Notes under the pieces: model-generated | Seen by the model: only the letters and a program-made list of their open reading frames with translations | Told to the model about the DNA's origin: nothing | The model's database searches: none | Assembly (NCBI RefSeq): GCF_000749845.1 | Contig: NZ_JQHM01000001.1 | Location: 992,001-1,056,000 of the forward strand | Direction of reading: 5' to 3' | From: Pectobacterium betavasculorum | GTDB lineage: Bacteria; Pseudomonadota; Gammaproteobacteria; Enterobacterales; Enterobacteriaceae | DNA: 64,000 bases | In this document: positions 27,816 through 36,993 of the stretch, piece after piece | Layout of the letters: each line of letters opens with the position of its first letter | Numbering within the stretch: position 1 is the first letter of the stretch | Position numbers and translations under genes: made by a program

Positions 27816-28102
27816 AATCGTTAGTATCTTTGTGTTTCGCCAGTGTGATGCTGGTGCTGCCCACGCTGGCGCAGGCTAACCGCGGCGGAACGGATATTGT
27901 CGTTCCCGTTCCACCGGAAGTGTGGGGAGCAGGGACGACGGGACGTGAGCAAAGCAATAACTGCCTGCGCTGTTGTGTGTATGAAAACCGTAACTATTCT
28001 GAAGGCGCGGTGGTAAAGGTCGAAGGGGTGATTCTACAATGTGTGCAGGACAAACAGACGCTGGGAACGAACAATCGGATTTGGCAATTGATTAAGCAGT
28101 AA
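27812..28102 (+). CDS. ynjH: YnjH-like periplasmic protein (DUF1496)
   Basis: A 96-residue protein with an N-terminal signal peptide (cleavage near AQA-NRG at residue 22). The mature part carries [22 protein letters not shown] and a later Cys, the DUF1496 pattern with probable disulfides. Function unknown. It overlaps topB by 4 bases and so is translationally coupled. In E. coli ynjH is also near topB and xthA. Confidence 0.85.
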   Translation: MKSLVSLCFASVMLVLPTLAQANRGGTDIVVPVPPEVWGAGTTGREQSNNCLRCCVYENRNYSEGAVVKVEGVILQCVQDKQTLGTNNRIWQLIKQ

Positions 28103-28147
28103 CCGTGAATTAAGAAGGCATGATATCCAACACGACTGTTGATGTTA

Positions 28148-28187
28148 ATCACCGCTGTGGTTTTGATGCCCAGCGGTGATGTCATTT
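28148..28187 (+). terminator. Intrinsic terminator between ynjH and xthA
   Basis: ATCACCGCTG / CAGCGGTGAT stems with a 13-base loop, followed by GTCATTTTT. It ends the topB-ynjH unit ahead of the convergent xthA. Confidence 0.8.
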
Positions 28188-28262
28188 TTACCGCGCGCTT
28201 TTTTACAACGTACTACTTCTACAACACATTATTTTCACGCGATGCATTTTTTTACACGGTAG

Positions 28263-29075
28263 TTAGTGCGACAAAGCAAACTGTGCCCAGATCGGCGCAT
28301 GGTCGGAAGGTTTCTCCATTCCTCGAATATTGTAATCAATACCCGTTGCGACACAGCGTTCAGCGAGGAAGGTACTGGCGAGAATGAGATCAATACGCAG
28401 ACCGCGGTTATCATCAAACCCAGAAGAGCGATAGTCAAACCACGAGAAACGGTCATTGTTATCTGGGTTGGCTGCACGGAAGGTATCGACGAGCCCCCAA
28501 CCTTGCAAACGTGCCATCCATTCACGCTCTTCGGGTAAGAAAGAACATTTACCGGTGCGTAGCCAGCGCTTGCGGTTCTCTTCACCGATCCCAATATCCA
28601 GATCGGTAGGGCTGATATTCACATCGCCCATCACAATCAGAGGCTGCGTCGCGCTGTGGTGCTGTTCCAGATAAGTTTGCAGATCTTGATAGAAGCGCGT
28701 CTTGGCCGGGAATTTCACAGGATGATCGCGGCTTTCTCCCTGCGGGAAATATCCGTTTACTACCGTAAGAGGGCCGTGCTCGGTGGCGAAATCTGCCATG
28801 ATGATCCGACGCTGCGCATCCTCTTCATCCGTTGGGAAACCGCGACGGACTGCAATCGGCTGCTCTTTACACAGCAGTGCGACGCCGTAGTGACCCTTCT
28901 GCCCGTGATAATAAACGTGGTAGCCGTACTTGCTGACATCCTCTAACGGAAACATGTCATCGTGGACTTTTGTTTCCTGCAACCCGATCACATCCGGCTG
29001 ATGTTGTTCGATAATAGCGGCCAACTGATGAGGGCGCGCCCGCAGGCCATTGATATTAAAAGATACAACTTTCAT
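28263..29075 (-). CDS. xthA: Exonuclease III (AP endonuclease)
   Basis: A 270-residue Mg-dependent enzyme of base-excision repair: cuts 5' of abasic sites and degrades 3' ends. Catalytic set is intact: Glu in GLQETKVHD, Asp and Asn in [14 protein letters not shown], and Asp-His in [10 protein letters not shown]. The ATG at 29075 matches E. coli XthA, four codons inside the longer frame. Confidence 0.98.
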   Translation of the reverse strand: MKVVSFNINGLRARPHQLAAIIEQHQPDVIGLQETKVHDDMFPLEDVSKYGYHVYYHGQKGHYGVALLCKEQPIAVRRGFPTDEEDAQRRIIMADFATEHGPLTVVNGYFPQGESRDHPVKFPAKTRFYQDLQTYLEQHHSATQPLIVMGDVNISPTDLDIGIGEENRKRWLRTGKCSFLPEEREWMARLQGWGLVDTFRAANPDNNDRFSWFDYRSSGFDDNRGLRIDLILASTFLAERCVATGIDYNIRGMEKPSDHAPIWAQFALSH

Positions 29076-29231
29076 GTTCGCTGCCATTCGCTAAAAAATG
29101 TGACCAGATGGTAGCAGAAAATGGCGTGTGGCGTCACGGCGACGACGCGCTTTCTTACTGGGAAAATGGGCGATGTTAGGAACGGTGCACGCAGATAAAA
29201 ATCGTTGAGAATAAGATTCACTTATATTCAG

Positions 29232-29261
29232 TTGAACACGAGGCTAATCGACCGTTATACT
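29232..29261 (+). promoter_or_regulatory. Sigma-70 promoter of the glycine-riboswitch transcript
   Basis: -35 TTGAAC at 29232-29237 and -10 TATACT at 29256-29261, 18 bp apart, 10 bp ahead of the first aptamer. Confidence 0.6.
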
Positions 29262-29270
29262 CCGCACCTC

Positions 29271-29442
29271 GCAGGAGAGAGGGCGCATTATAACGCTCCG
29301 CCGAAGGCGCAAACTCCCATAATCGCTCAGGCTACCCTAACTGCGAATTCCATTGAAGCCAACTGGAGAGAGGTTGCGATGCAACCCACCGAAGGGGCAA
29401 GCAGCTTTGCTGCGTAAACTCTCAGGTAAAGCGGACAGAGGG
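29271..29442 (+). ncRNA. Tandem glycine riboswitch (gcvT class)
   Basis: Two aptamers in series. The first (about 29271-29335) has GGAGAGAG, CGCCGAAGG-CGCAAAC and a shortened CTCAGG end. The second (about 29361-29442) has GGAGAGAGG, CACCGAAGGGGCAAGC, AAACTCTCAGG and GGACAGAGGG, the standard glycine-aptamer landmarks. A short linker joins them, the usual cooperative double architecture. It ends about 28 bases before the channel gene, so it probably acts on initiation or by antitermination; I see no clear terminator in the expression platform. Confidence 0.9.
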
Positions 29443-29469
29443 AGTGGCACATTTCACAGGATAACTTGT

Positions 29470-30096
29470 GTGCTGACTTACATCTATCTGATCGCGATTA
29501 CGGCAGAAGGGATGTCCGGGGCGCTGGCCGCCGGGCGTCGGAATATGGATATTTTTGGCGTTGGCATGATTGCCTTCATTACCGCGCTTGGCGGCGGCAC
29601 CGTTCGCGATATTCTCCTCGGTAATTACCCCATCGGTTGGACGCAGCATCCCGGTTATATTTACCTCACCATTGGTGCAGGTCTTTTCACGATTATCATT
29701 GCGCGCTTCATGCATCATTTACATCGTCTCTTCCTGGTGCTTGATGCTATGGGGCTCATTGCTTTTACCATTATTGGCTGCAATGTGGCGCTGAAGCTGA
29801 ATTATTCGATGACAGTAGTCGTCATGGCGGGGATTGTGACCGGGATTTTCGGTGGCATATTGCGTGATATCTTCTGTAACCGTACGCCAATGGTGTTGAA
29901 GAAAGAGCTGTATGCCAGCGTCTCACTTTTAGTTGCACTTTTATATCTGGGTCTGAAATCGCTTAATATCAATCACGATATTAACCTGCTAGCGTCATTC
30001 TCTATCGGTCTGGCTGTGCGATTGGCAGCAATTCGCTGGTCATGGCAGCTACCCGTTTTCTCTTATGTTCCGGGCCGCTGGAAAGGAAAGGCGTAA
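29470..30096 (+). CDS. TRIC-family cation channel / YicG-like membrane protein under glycine riboswitch
   Basis: A 208-residue polytopic membrane protein of the TRIC (UPF0126) family with about seven transmembrane helices. Two repeats each hold a glycine motif followed by RD: ALGGGTVRDILLGNYP and FGGILRDIFC. It is closer to E. coli YicG than to YadS (ITAEGMSGALAAGRRNMDIFGV). Such proteins conduct monovalent cations, or may move small metabolites. I use GTG at 29470 with CAGGA upstream; a longer frame to 29353 would run through the riboswitch. Glycine control suggests a role in glycine or sodium-coupled amino-acid handling (inference). Confidence 0.82.
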   Translation: MLTYIYLIAITAEGMSGALAAGRRNMDIFGVGMIAFITALGGGTVRDILLGNYPIGWTQHPGYIYLTIGAGLFTIIIARFMHHLHRLFLVLDAMGLIAFTIIGCNVALKLNYSMTVVVMAGIVTGIFGGILRDIFCNRTPMVLKKELYASVSLLVALLYLGLKSLNINHDINLLASFSIGLAVRLAAIRWSWQLPVFSYVPGRWKGKA

Positions 30097-30406
30097 GGGT
30101 AATGCCAGTCACTTAAGCATGGATTTAGGGGAAACACGGTGATGAGGTTCCCGTAGGGATGCCTCACTCTGTGGTAGCCCCGGTATCTCGATCCTTAAAC
30201 GATCGGTATTAAGCGTAAGGGTATCTTTCCCCATCCCATAATATTGTGCAAATTATTGGTACAAGTGGCGGTGGGGGATAAATAACGCTAAGCGTTGCTC
30301 AAAACCGTTCCGGTTTTGTCGAACCTTGGTCGAAGGTTCTCACCTTCCCCTGATGGGAATCTGATGCTTTGGTGTTGGGATGTAATTCAGAGTTGTTACT
30401 TTGAAA
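30097..30406. other. Intergenic region with hairpins between channel gene and tRNA-Tyr
   Basis: 310 bp without a gene. On either strand there is a stem at 30143-30166 (TGAGG...CCTCA with a TCCC/GGGA inner stem), another at 30300-30318 (CAAAACCG-TTC-CGGTTTTG) that can serve as the tRNA-Tyr terminator, and an AACCTT/AAGGTT dyad near 30323-30338 echoing the 3' part of the tRNA. E. coli tyrT carries rtT repeats with tRNA-derived pieces at the same spot; homology is not established. Confidence 0.45.
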
Positions 30407-30491
<85 letters not shown>

Positions 30492-30532
30492 ACTGGCCTT
30501 GCTGCAAGACGCTTTCGCTTCAAGCGGGGCGC

Positions 30533-30560
30533 ATCATATCAAATGCCACGCCCCTGTAAA
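30533..30560 (-). promoter_or_regulatory. tRNA-Tyr promoter with GC-rich discriminator
   Basis: On the minus strand: -35 TTTACA, 16 bp spacer, -10 TATGAT, then GCGCCCCGC. This matches the E. coli tyrT promoter layout, whose GC-rich discriminator confers stringent (ppGpp) control. Confidence 0.9.
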
Positions 30561-30645
30561 GCGGTATATATCAAAAATAAATGCATCTGCCGTTTTTTTA
30601 TTCCGTTCGGCGTATCCTTATACAAAAAGATGTCGGATCAACCAA

Positions 30646-31494
30646 TTACAGAATAATAGTGCGGTTACCGTAGACAAAAACACGCTGTGCCAGCACACGG
30701 TACAGCGCCCGGCTCAGGACATTTTTCTCAACGTCGCGGCCTGCACGCATCATGTCATCACCCGAGTACGTATGGTCGACATGAATGACGTCCTGCATGA
30801 TGATCGGGCCTTCATCCAAATTATCGTTGACGTAGTGAGCTGTCGCGCCAATGATTTTCACACCGCGTTCGTATGCCTGGTGGTACGGACGGGCACCGAT
30901 AAAAGCGGGTAAGAACGAATGGTGAATGTTGATCACCTGATTCGGATAGTGCTGAACAAACGCCGGTGTCAGTACTCGCATGTATTTCGCCAGCACGACG
31001 TAATCGGGTTTGTATTGATCGATCTGCGCGATCATCTGTTGATCGTGCTCTTCGCGAGTCAGCCCTTCATGGCTGACCAAATGGAAAGGAATATCAAACC
31101 GCTCGACCAGCGTCTGTAATGTATCGTGGTTGCCGATGACGGCAGCGATTTCGACATCCAGACCGCCATACGCGCTTTTCATCAACAGATCGCCCAGGCA
31201 GTGAGCTTCTTTCGTCACCAAAACGACGATGCGACGACGACCTGCTGCGGTTAATTCGCGAGAAGATCCTTCAGGAAGCGCGCCATCCAGATCCGCTAAC
31301 AGCGTGGTGTCATTGAAAATCCCTTCCAACTCGGTCCGCATGAAAAAGCGTCCAGTGCGGTGATCGACAAACTCATTGTTCTGCACGATGTTCAGTTCGT
31401 GCTTATAACAAATATTCGTAATTTTCGCGATGAGCCCTTTTGCGTCGGGGCAAATGGTTCGTAATACTTTTCTTTGTATATTTTGGGATTGCAT
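30646..31494 (-). CDS. purU: Formyltetrahydrofolate deformylase
   Basis: A 282-residue hydrolase splitting 10-formyl-tetrahydrofolate to formate and tetrahydrofolate, feeding formate to PurT and balancing one-carbon pools. N-terminal ACT-like domain (residues 8-80), then the formyltransferase fold with catalytic Asn-His-Asp elements in INIHHSFLPAFIGA and the later NDNLDEGPI. I use ATG at 31494; seven codons upstream is only a TTG. Placed next to tRNA-Tyr and ychJ as in E. coli. Confidence 0.96.
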   Translation of the reverse strand: MQSQNIQRKVLRTICPDAKGLIAKITNICYKHELNIVQNNEFVDHRTGRFFMRTELEGIFNDTTLLADLDGALPEGSSRELTAAGRRRIVVLVTKEAHCLGDLLMKSAYGGLDVEIAAVIGNHDTLQTLVERFDIPFHLVSHEGLTREEHDQQMIAQIDQYKPDYVVLAKYMRVLTPAFVQHYPNQVINIHHSFLPAFIGARPYHQAYERGVKIIGATAHYVNDNLDEGPIIMQDVIHVDHTYSGDDMMRAGRDVEKNVLSRALYRVLAQRVFVYGNRTIIL

Positions 31495-31577
31495 GAGCGA
31501 GTGGATCCTGTCCAAAAACTAAAATATCGATCTTATGGTTACGCAGCAATAAGGCTGCATGGGCGACTGCCTGTGTT

Positions 31578-32045
31578 CTATTGTCCGCAACACTTTTTGT
31601 ATTTTTTACCGGAACCACACGGGCAAGCTTCATTTCTTCCTGTCTGCAAATGAACGCCGTCTATATAGTACCAGCGATTATGCTGGCGAAGGAAGCGTGA
31701 GCGTTCTCGCATTACTTCTGTGCGCTGGCTGTCGATTTCCGATATAAAACGAGCGGCAAATTCCACATAGCCTTCATCGGGTGTTTTTCCGGGAGCCGTT
31801 GCCAGTATAGTGAGACCGAGCCACTGTGAATTGTGACAGCTTTCAGTGAGAGATTCTCGCCATTTCTCGGGTTTGAGATCGGGATACCAGGTGGCGATCA
31901 GGTAGTCGACATCGTGTTTGACGTAGGCGGTATAGCGCGATCTCATTAAGATAGCGGGCTCGGCCGCTGTGGCGGCATGCGTGAGGTAGGGTTGGCAGCA
32001 AGCGTTATACTGCAATCCACTGCAACAGGGGCAAGATTCTGACAA
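31578..32045 (-). CDS. ychJ: YchJ family SEC-C motif protein (UPF0225)
   Basis: A 155-residue soluble protein with zinc-binding SEC-C motifs at both ends: SCPCCSGLQYNACC at residues 4-17 and NEACPCGSGKKYKKCC at the C-terminus. A NTF2-like middle domain (residues 30-125) carries RYTAYVKHDVDYLI. The family function is unknown. It diverges from rssA. Confidence 0.93.
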   Translation of the reverse strand: MSESCPCCSGLQYNACCQPYLTHAATAAEPAILMRSRYTAYVKHDVDYLIATWYPDLKPEKWRESLTESCHNSQWLGLTILATAPGKTPDEGYVEFAARFISEIDSQRTEVMRERSRFLRQHNRWYYIDGVHLQTGRNEACPCGSGKKYKKCCGQ

Positions 32046-32177
32046 AACGTCTCCTCAAGAAAATTTAAGATAAAAACTGATAGATAATAAACAGATCCCT
32101 ATGCAGGATGCCGATATGTTACCTAAGAAACTCTACGTGTAGCAATGTGCGCTAAAATGAAGACGGGTGGAACAATC

Positions 32178-33083
32178 ATGCAACGAAAAAAGATTGGAGT
32201 AGCCTTGGGGTCCGGGGCCGCGAAAGGATGGGCGCATATTGGGGTATTGAATGCGTTAACAGAAATGGGGATAGCGGTTGACGTCGTCGCGGGCTGTTCT
32301 ATCGGCGCTCTGGTTGGTGCGGCGTATGCCACAAACAATTTATCCTCAATGGATCGCTGGGTAAGAAGTTTCGGCTACTGGGATGTGATTCGCCTGATGG
32401 ATCTCTCTTGGCAGCGCGGTAGTTTGTTGCGTGGCGATCGCGTCTTTAACAATGTGAAACATTTGTTACATATAACGCAAATCGAAGACTGTGATATCAA
32501 GTATGGCGTGGTGACGACAAACCTTAGTACAGGGCGTGAGCTCTGGCTGACAGAAGGGGACTTACATCAGGCTATGCGCGCCTCTTGTAGTATGCCGGGC
32601 CTGTTATCTCCCGTTAGATTTAACGATTACTGGCTGGTGGATGGTGCGGTGGTTAATCCTGTACCCGTTTCTCTGGCGCGAGCCATGGGCGCTGATATCG
32701 TGATTGCGGTTGATCTCCAGCATGACGCGAGCCTTAATCATCAGGATTTGCTGTCGATTAAGCCTACGGCATCGGATATTGATGCGGGTAATGTTCCACA
32801 AGATTGGCGTAGCAGGATTCGCGAACGTCTGCTGCGAAATCGTCGCCATCCAACGGAAAGTTCGCCGACGGCGATGGAGATAATGAGCACATCGATCCAG
32901 ATTCTGGAGAATCGGTTGAAGATGACGCGGATGGCGGGCGATCCTCCTGACGTGCTGCTGCAACCACATTGCCCCCAGATTGCTACGTTAGATTTTCATC
33001 GAGCGCAGGAGGCGATAGATGCTGGCTATAAAGCGGTGGAAAAAATGCGTGATGAATTGTCGCCGCTAGCGAAAGAAACATAG
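32178..33083 (+). CDS. rssA: Patatin-like phospholipase family protein RssA
   Basis: A 301-residue cytoplasmic patatin-like acyl hydrolase. Oxyanion-hole GSGAAKGWAHIG, the nucleophile Ser in GCSIGAL and the dyad Asp in DGAVVNP are all there. It lies directly upstream of rssB as in E. coli; no substrate is known. The ATG at 32178 aligns with E. coli RssA; in-frame starts upstream lack support. Confidence 0.94.
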   Translation: MQRKKIGVALGSGAAKGWAHIGVLNALTEMGIAVDVVAGCSIGALVGAAYATNNLSSMDRWVRSFGYWDVIRLMDLSWQRGSLLRGDRVFNNVKHLLHITQIEDCDIKYGVVTTNLSTGRELWLTEGDLHQAMRASCSMPGLLSPVRFNDYWLVDGAVVNPVPVSLARAMGADIVIAVDLQHDASLNHQDLLSIKPTASDIDAGNVPQDWRSRIRERLLRNRRHPTESSPTAMEIMSTSIQILENRLKMTRMAGDPPDVLLQPHCPQIATLDFHRAQEAIDAGYKAVEKMRDELSPLAKET

Positions 33084-33183
33084 TCAAGAACGTATGTAGT
33101 TAAGAAGATAGGGTATGCCGTCTATTCGGCGCATCGACGTTAAAGCAGGTGTGATTATTTGGTGTTTGAAGTAAGGGGTACTG

Positions 33184-34200
33184 ATGGAACAACCACTGGC
33201 GGGTAAGCATATTTTAGTCATTGATGACGAGGCCGTTTTTCGATCTGTGCTCGCTGGTTATCTGACTTCTCTTGGCGCTATGCTTCAGGAGGCGGTTAAT
33301 GGATTAGATGCACTGAGTATTCTTGAGCATTACCAACCTGATTTAATAATTTGCGATCTGAAGATGCCGACGATGGGAGGCATTGAATTCCTTGAACACC
33401 TGCGCTTGAAGGATAACGACACTCCAATACTCGTCATTTCCGCAACCAGCCAAATGGCAGACATCGCCAAAGTCTTGCGTCTTGGTGTTCAGGATGTGTT
33501 ACTGAAACCGATTCGTGATTACACCCGTTTGCGTGAAGCTGTAATGTCTTGCCTCTATCCTGACCTGTTTACTTCGCAGTTGAACGAGATGGATCAACTG
33601 ATGCAGGATATGGATTCGCTTAATCAATCTCCAGAAGCGGTAATTAAACTGCTTGCTCAGTTACAGCCGCCCGTTCAGCAAACGCTAGCTCGCTGCCGAG
33701 TTAACTACCGTCAGTTGACGGCAGCGGAACAACCGGGGCTTGTGCTGGATATTGCCGCGCTTTCAGAAAACGAGCTAGCGTTCTATTGCCTTGATGTCAC
33801 ACAGGGCGTCAATAATAATGGAACGCTGGCCGCGTTACTGCTTAGAACGTTGTTCAATGGATTGCTTCAGGAACATTTGGCCGATCAGCAGCATCGTTTA
33901 CCGTATCTGCCGACGTTATTGAAGCAGGTAAACCAGTTGTTACGACAGGCGAGCCTGAGCGGCCGTTTTCCTTTGCTTGTCGGGTATTACCATCGGCAAT
34001 TAAAACAGCTGATACTGATCTCCGCTGGGCTAAATGCGACGCTGAATGTTAACGAACAACAGATAGCACTGAGCAGCGGTATCCCTTTAGGAACGCTTGA
34101 AGGCGCTTATCTCAACCAGCTAAATTATCAGTGCGAAGCATGGCAGTGTCAGATATGGGGTGGTGGCGGTCGTCTGAGGCTCATGTTGACTACAGAATAG
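33184..34200 (+). CDS. rssB: Response regulator RssB (sigma-S adaptor for ClpXP)
   Basis: A 338-residue two-domain protein. The N-terminal receiver has Asp58 (ICDLKMP), the DD pair VIDDEAVF and the Lys in VLLKPIRDY. The C-terminal PP2C-like domain has lost phosphatase residues, as in E. coli RssB, which delivers RpoS to ClpXP. The start follows AAGGGG. rssA lies 100 bp upstream. Confidence 0.95.
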   Translation: MEQPLAGKHILVIDDEAVFRSVLAGYLTSLGAMLQEAVNGLDALSILEHYQPDLIICDLKMPTMGGIEFLEHLRLKDNDTPILVISATSQMADIAKVLRLGVQDVLLKPIRDYTRLREAVMSCLYPDLFTSQLNEMDQLMQDMDSLNQSPEAVIKLLAQLQPPVQQTLARCRVNYRQLTAAEQPGLVLDIAALSENELAFYCLDVTQGVNNNGTLAALLLRTLFNGLLQEHLADQQHRLPYLPTLLKQVNQLLRQASLSGRFPLLVGYYHRQLKQLILISAGLNATLNVNEQQIALSSGIPLGTLEGAYLNQLNYQCEAWQCQIWGGGGRLRLMLTTE

Positions 34201-34405
34201 TCTGATAGAACGAAATAGGACGGGCTTCGGGTAATACTTCTCTTTCGGTACTATTTTTTATTTCCTACTATGTAGGGAGTTATCTTATTTTTATTGAACG
34301 CTAACGTTGGGACAAGCGTGCCCTTGTTAAAGTAGTTATACTCTTTCGGTTATCTTGATTAGATAAATAAAGTTCATTATTTGAACGGTATATAAGAGGC
34401 TGTTT

Positions 34406-35317
34406 ATGTCTATTGTGAATAAAAAAGTAAAAAAAGCGGTCATACCGGTTGCTGGATTAGGGACGCGTATGCTGCCTGCCACCAAAGCCATTCCTAAAGA
34501 AATGCTGCCCTTGGTAGATAAACCGCTGATCCAATATGTCGTTAATGAGTGTATCGCCGCAGGGATTAATGAAATTATTCTGGTCACGCACTCTTCTAAG
34601 AATTCCATTGAAAACCATTTCGATACGAGTTTTGAACTGGAAGCCATACTGGAAAAACGAGTTAAACGCCAACTGCTGGAAGAAGTTCAATCTATCTGCC
34701 CTAAACACGTGACCATTATGCAAGTCCGTCAGGGATTAGCGAAAGGGCTGGGCCATGCTGTATTATGCGCACACCCATTAGTCGGTGATGAGCCTGTTGC
34801 GGTTATTCTGCCGGATGTGATTATTGATGAATATGAATCCGACTTGAAGAAAGATAACCTGAGTGAAATGCTGCAACGTTTTTCTACTACTGGTCACAGC
34901 CAAATTATGGTTGAACCGGTTGAAAATGTAAGTAGCTACGGCGTAGTTGATTGCAAAGGCGTGGAATTAAAAGCAGGGGATAGCGCACCTATGGTTGGTG
35001 TGGTTGAGAAACCTAAAGCTCCCGACGCCCCATCTAATTTAGCTGTCGTTGGACGTTATGTACTTTCTGCTGATATTTGGTCCCTGTTGGAGAAAACACC
35101 GCCAGGCGCAGGTAATGAAATTCAGTTAACTGATGCTATCGCGATGCTGATGGAAAAAGAAACAGTAGAGGCATATCACCTAAAAGGTGTGAGCCATGAC
35201 TGTGGTAACAAATTAGGCTATATGCAGGCATTTGTAGAATATGGCTTGCGTCATGACGGTTTAGGTGATGAGTTCGCGCAATGGTTGCAGGAAACGATTG
35301 ACGCAGAAGAAGAATAA
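34406..35317 (+). CDS. galU: UTP-glucose-1-phosphate uridylyltransferase
   Basis: A 303-residue nucleotidyltransferase forming UDP-glucose, needed for galactose use, LPS core, trehalose and cellulose or other glycans. Motifs: [19 protein letters not shown] (nucleotide-binding), [15 protein letters not shown] and AGNEIQLTD. It precedes convergent hns with a shared terminator. Confidence 0.97.
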   Translation: MSIVNKKVKKAVIPVAGLGTRMLPATKAIPKEMLPLVDKPLIQYVVNECIAAGINEIILVTHSSKNSIENHFDTSFELEAILEKRVKRQLLEEVQSICPKHVTIMQVRQGLAKGLGHAVLCAHPLVGDEPVAVILPDVIIDEYESDLKKDNLSEMLQRFSTTGHSQIMVEPVENVSSYGVVDCKGVELKAGDSAPMVGVVEKPKAPDAPSNLAVVGRYVLSADIWSLLEKTPPGAGNEIQLTDAIAMLMEKETVEAYHLKGVSHDCGNKLGYMQAFVEYGLRHDGLGDEFAQWLQETIDAEEE

Positions 35318-35407
35318 CCGAGTGTAATAATTGCTCTCTGTTTACAAAAACAGGGAGCAGCCTAAAACCGTGACATATCTGTTTTCTCTTTGCAGAGCAC
35401 ATATAAA

Positions 35408-35440
35408 GAAAAAACCCCGATAGTTATCGGGGTTTTTTTA
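35408..35440. terminator. Bidirectional intrinsic terminator between galU and hns
   Basis: CCCCGATA-GTT-ATCGGGG stem with A-tract before and T7 after, usable by both convergent genes. Confidence 0.92.
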
Positions 35441-35461
35441 GTATTCAGTACTTATGAATAA

Positions 35462-35869
35462 TTACAGAAGGAAATCATCTAAAGATTTACCTTGCTCTTC
35501 GATTGCTTTTTTGATTACTGCCGGAGTACGACCCTGGCCAGTCCAGGTTTTAGCGTCGCCGTTTTCGTCAGTGTATTGATATTTTGCCGGACGGGCAGCA
35601 CGTTTGCTTTTACCTGCAACTTTAACTGAACCTGAAGATTGTAATAATTCGTTAGGGTCAATACCATCTGCAATCAGCATATCGCGATATTGCTGCAATT
35701 TACGCGCACGTTCTTCAACTTCAGCCTGAACCTGGCTATCTTCTTCGCGGCGTTCATTAACCACGACTTCCAGTTTTTCCAGCATTTCTTCCAAAGTATC
35801 CAGGGTACATTCTCTTGCCTGGGCACGCAGAGTACGGATGTTGTTAAGAATCTTTAGTGCTTCGCTCAT
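35462..35869 (-). CDS. hns: Nucleoid-associated silencer H-NS
   Basis: A 135-residue H-NS: N-terminal coiled-coil dimerisation helices (residues 1-65), linker, and DNA-binding domain with the TWTGQGRTP core near residue 108-116 that enters the minor groove of AT-rich DNA. As a global xenogeneic silencer it would be expected to bind the AT-rich gaps in this window. Confidence 0.97.
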   Translation of the reverse strand: MSEALKILNNIRTLRAQARECTLDTLEEMLEKLEVVVNERREEDSQVQAEVEERARKLQQYRDMLIADGIDPNELLQSSGSVKVAGKSKRAARPAKYQYTDENGDAKTWTGQGRTPAVIKKAIEEQGKSLDDFLL

Positions 35870-36262
35870 TGTGATAATCTCAAATTAATATTATTGGTGG
35901 CGTGTAGTGTGATAATAGAGTGCTATTTTCCTTTCTGCAATAGTCAAATTTGTAAGTTTGTTAAAAAACATCATTTTTAAAACAGATCTCACATCGTATG
36001 TTACATAAATATAAATACTTTCCTGTTATCAAAAAAATACATTTGGTATGCCATTTTTTCTGACTCAAACGATAGTGAATGGCTTATTGCTGCCGCATCG
36101 TTGTTATAAGGAATGTTTATATCTTTTATCGTAATGAGCGACTTGTAGCGATTGAGTGGGCAAAATGTGGTTGGAGAATAGCCCATTGCACAGCGTGAAG
36201 GCGAGTTGTTACAATAAGTTTTACGACACGAAGATCATATAGCCTGTGTTTGGAGTAGCTGA
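35870..36262. other. AT-rich divergent hns-tdk regulatory region
   Basis: 393 bp with no gene seen. It is strongly AT-rich just upstream of hns, consistent with curved DNA and H-NS autoregulation. No promoter boxes stood out enough to name. Confidence 0.5.
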
Positions 36263-36859
36263 GTGGCTCAACTTTATTTTTATTATTCTGCAATGAATGC
36301 GGGGAAATCGACGGCGCTATTGCAGTCGTCATATAACTATCAGGAGCGCGGAATGCGCACGCTGGTGTTCACTGCAGAAATAGATAATCGGCATGGTGTG
36401 GGGATAGTAAGTTCACGAATCGGCCTTTCTTCTCCGGCGTTATTGTTTAATCCACAGACATCTTTATTTGAACTGCTGGAGAAAGAGCACCGTACTCAGC
36501 CCGTAGATTGTGTATTAATTGACGAATGTCAATTTTTAACCCGCGAGCAGGTTAACGAGCTTTCTGATGTCGTGGACCAATTAGATATCCCGGTCTTGTG
36601 TTATGGGTTGCGTACGGATTTTCGTGGTGATTTGTTTTCAGGGAGCCACTATTTATTAGCGTGGGCAGATAAGTTGATCGAGTTAAAAACGGTCTGTCAT
36701 TGCGGGCGTAAAGCAAACTGTGTATTGCGATTAGATGCGCAGGGTAATGCCGTCCATGAAGGCGAACAGGTCGTTATTGGTGGCAATGAGAGTTATGTTT
36801 CCGTATGTCGTAAGCATTATAAAATTGCGCTGGGATTAATCCGTAAGGAAAGCGTCTAA
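36263..36859 (+). CDS. tdk: Thymidine kinase
   Basis: A 198-residue type II thymidine kinase of nucleoside salvage. P-loop [13 protein letters not shown] at residues 10-22, DECQFLT (Walker B), the lasso region with CHCGRKANC and VCRKHY zinc ligands. Start is GTG with a GGAGTAGC site upstream, coding MAQLYFYYS as in E. coli. Confidence 0.97.
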   Translation: MAQLYFYYSAMNAGKSTALLQSSYNYQERGMRTLVFTAEIDNRHGVGIVSSRIGLSSPALLFNPQTSLFELLEKEHRTQPVDCVLIDECQFLTREQVNELSDVVDQLDIPVLCYGLRTDFRGDLFSGSHYLLAWADKLIELKTVCHCGRKANCVLRLDAQGNAVHEGEQVVIGGNESYVSVCRKHYKIALGLIRKESV

Positions 36860-36921
36860 GACGGTTAAATATCCGACTGGCGGGATGATTAATCAACGGT
36901 ACATTGATTCGCGCGCGGGTA

Positions 36922-36953
36922 ATAAAAAAGCCCAACCTTAAAAGGGTTGGGCA
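36922..36953 (-). terminator. Intrinsic terminator of adhE
   Basis: On the minus strand GCCCAACC-CTTTTAA-GGTTGGGC followed by TTTTTTATT, 41 bp past the adhE stop. Confidence 0.9.
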
Positions 36954-36993
36954 GGGTAGTAAGCTAGCCTATAAGGCGGTAGCGGTTGATGCG

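Noticed and set aside
29353-29469. N-terminal extension of the TRIC-family gene
   Set aside because: It lies within the glycine riboswitch and has no family similarity; GTG at 29470 fits better.
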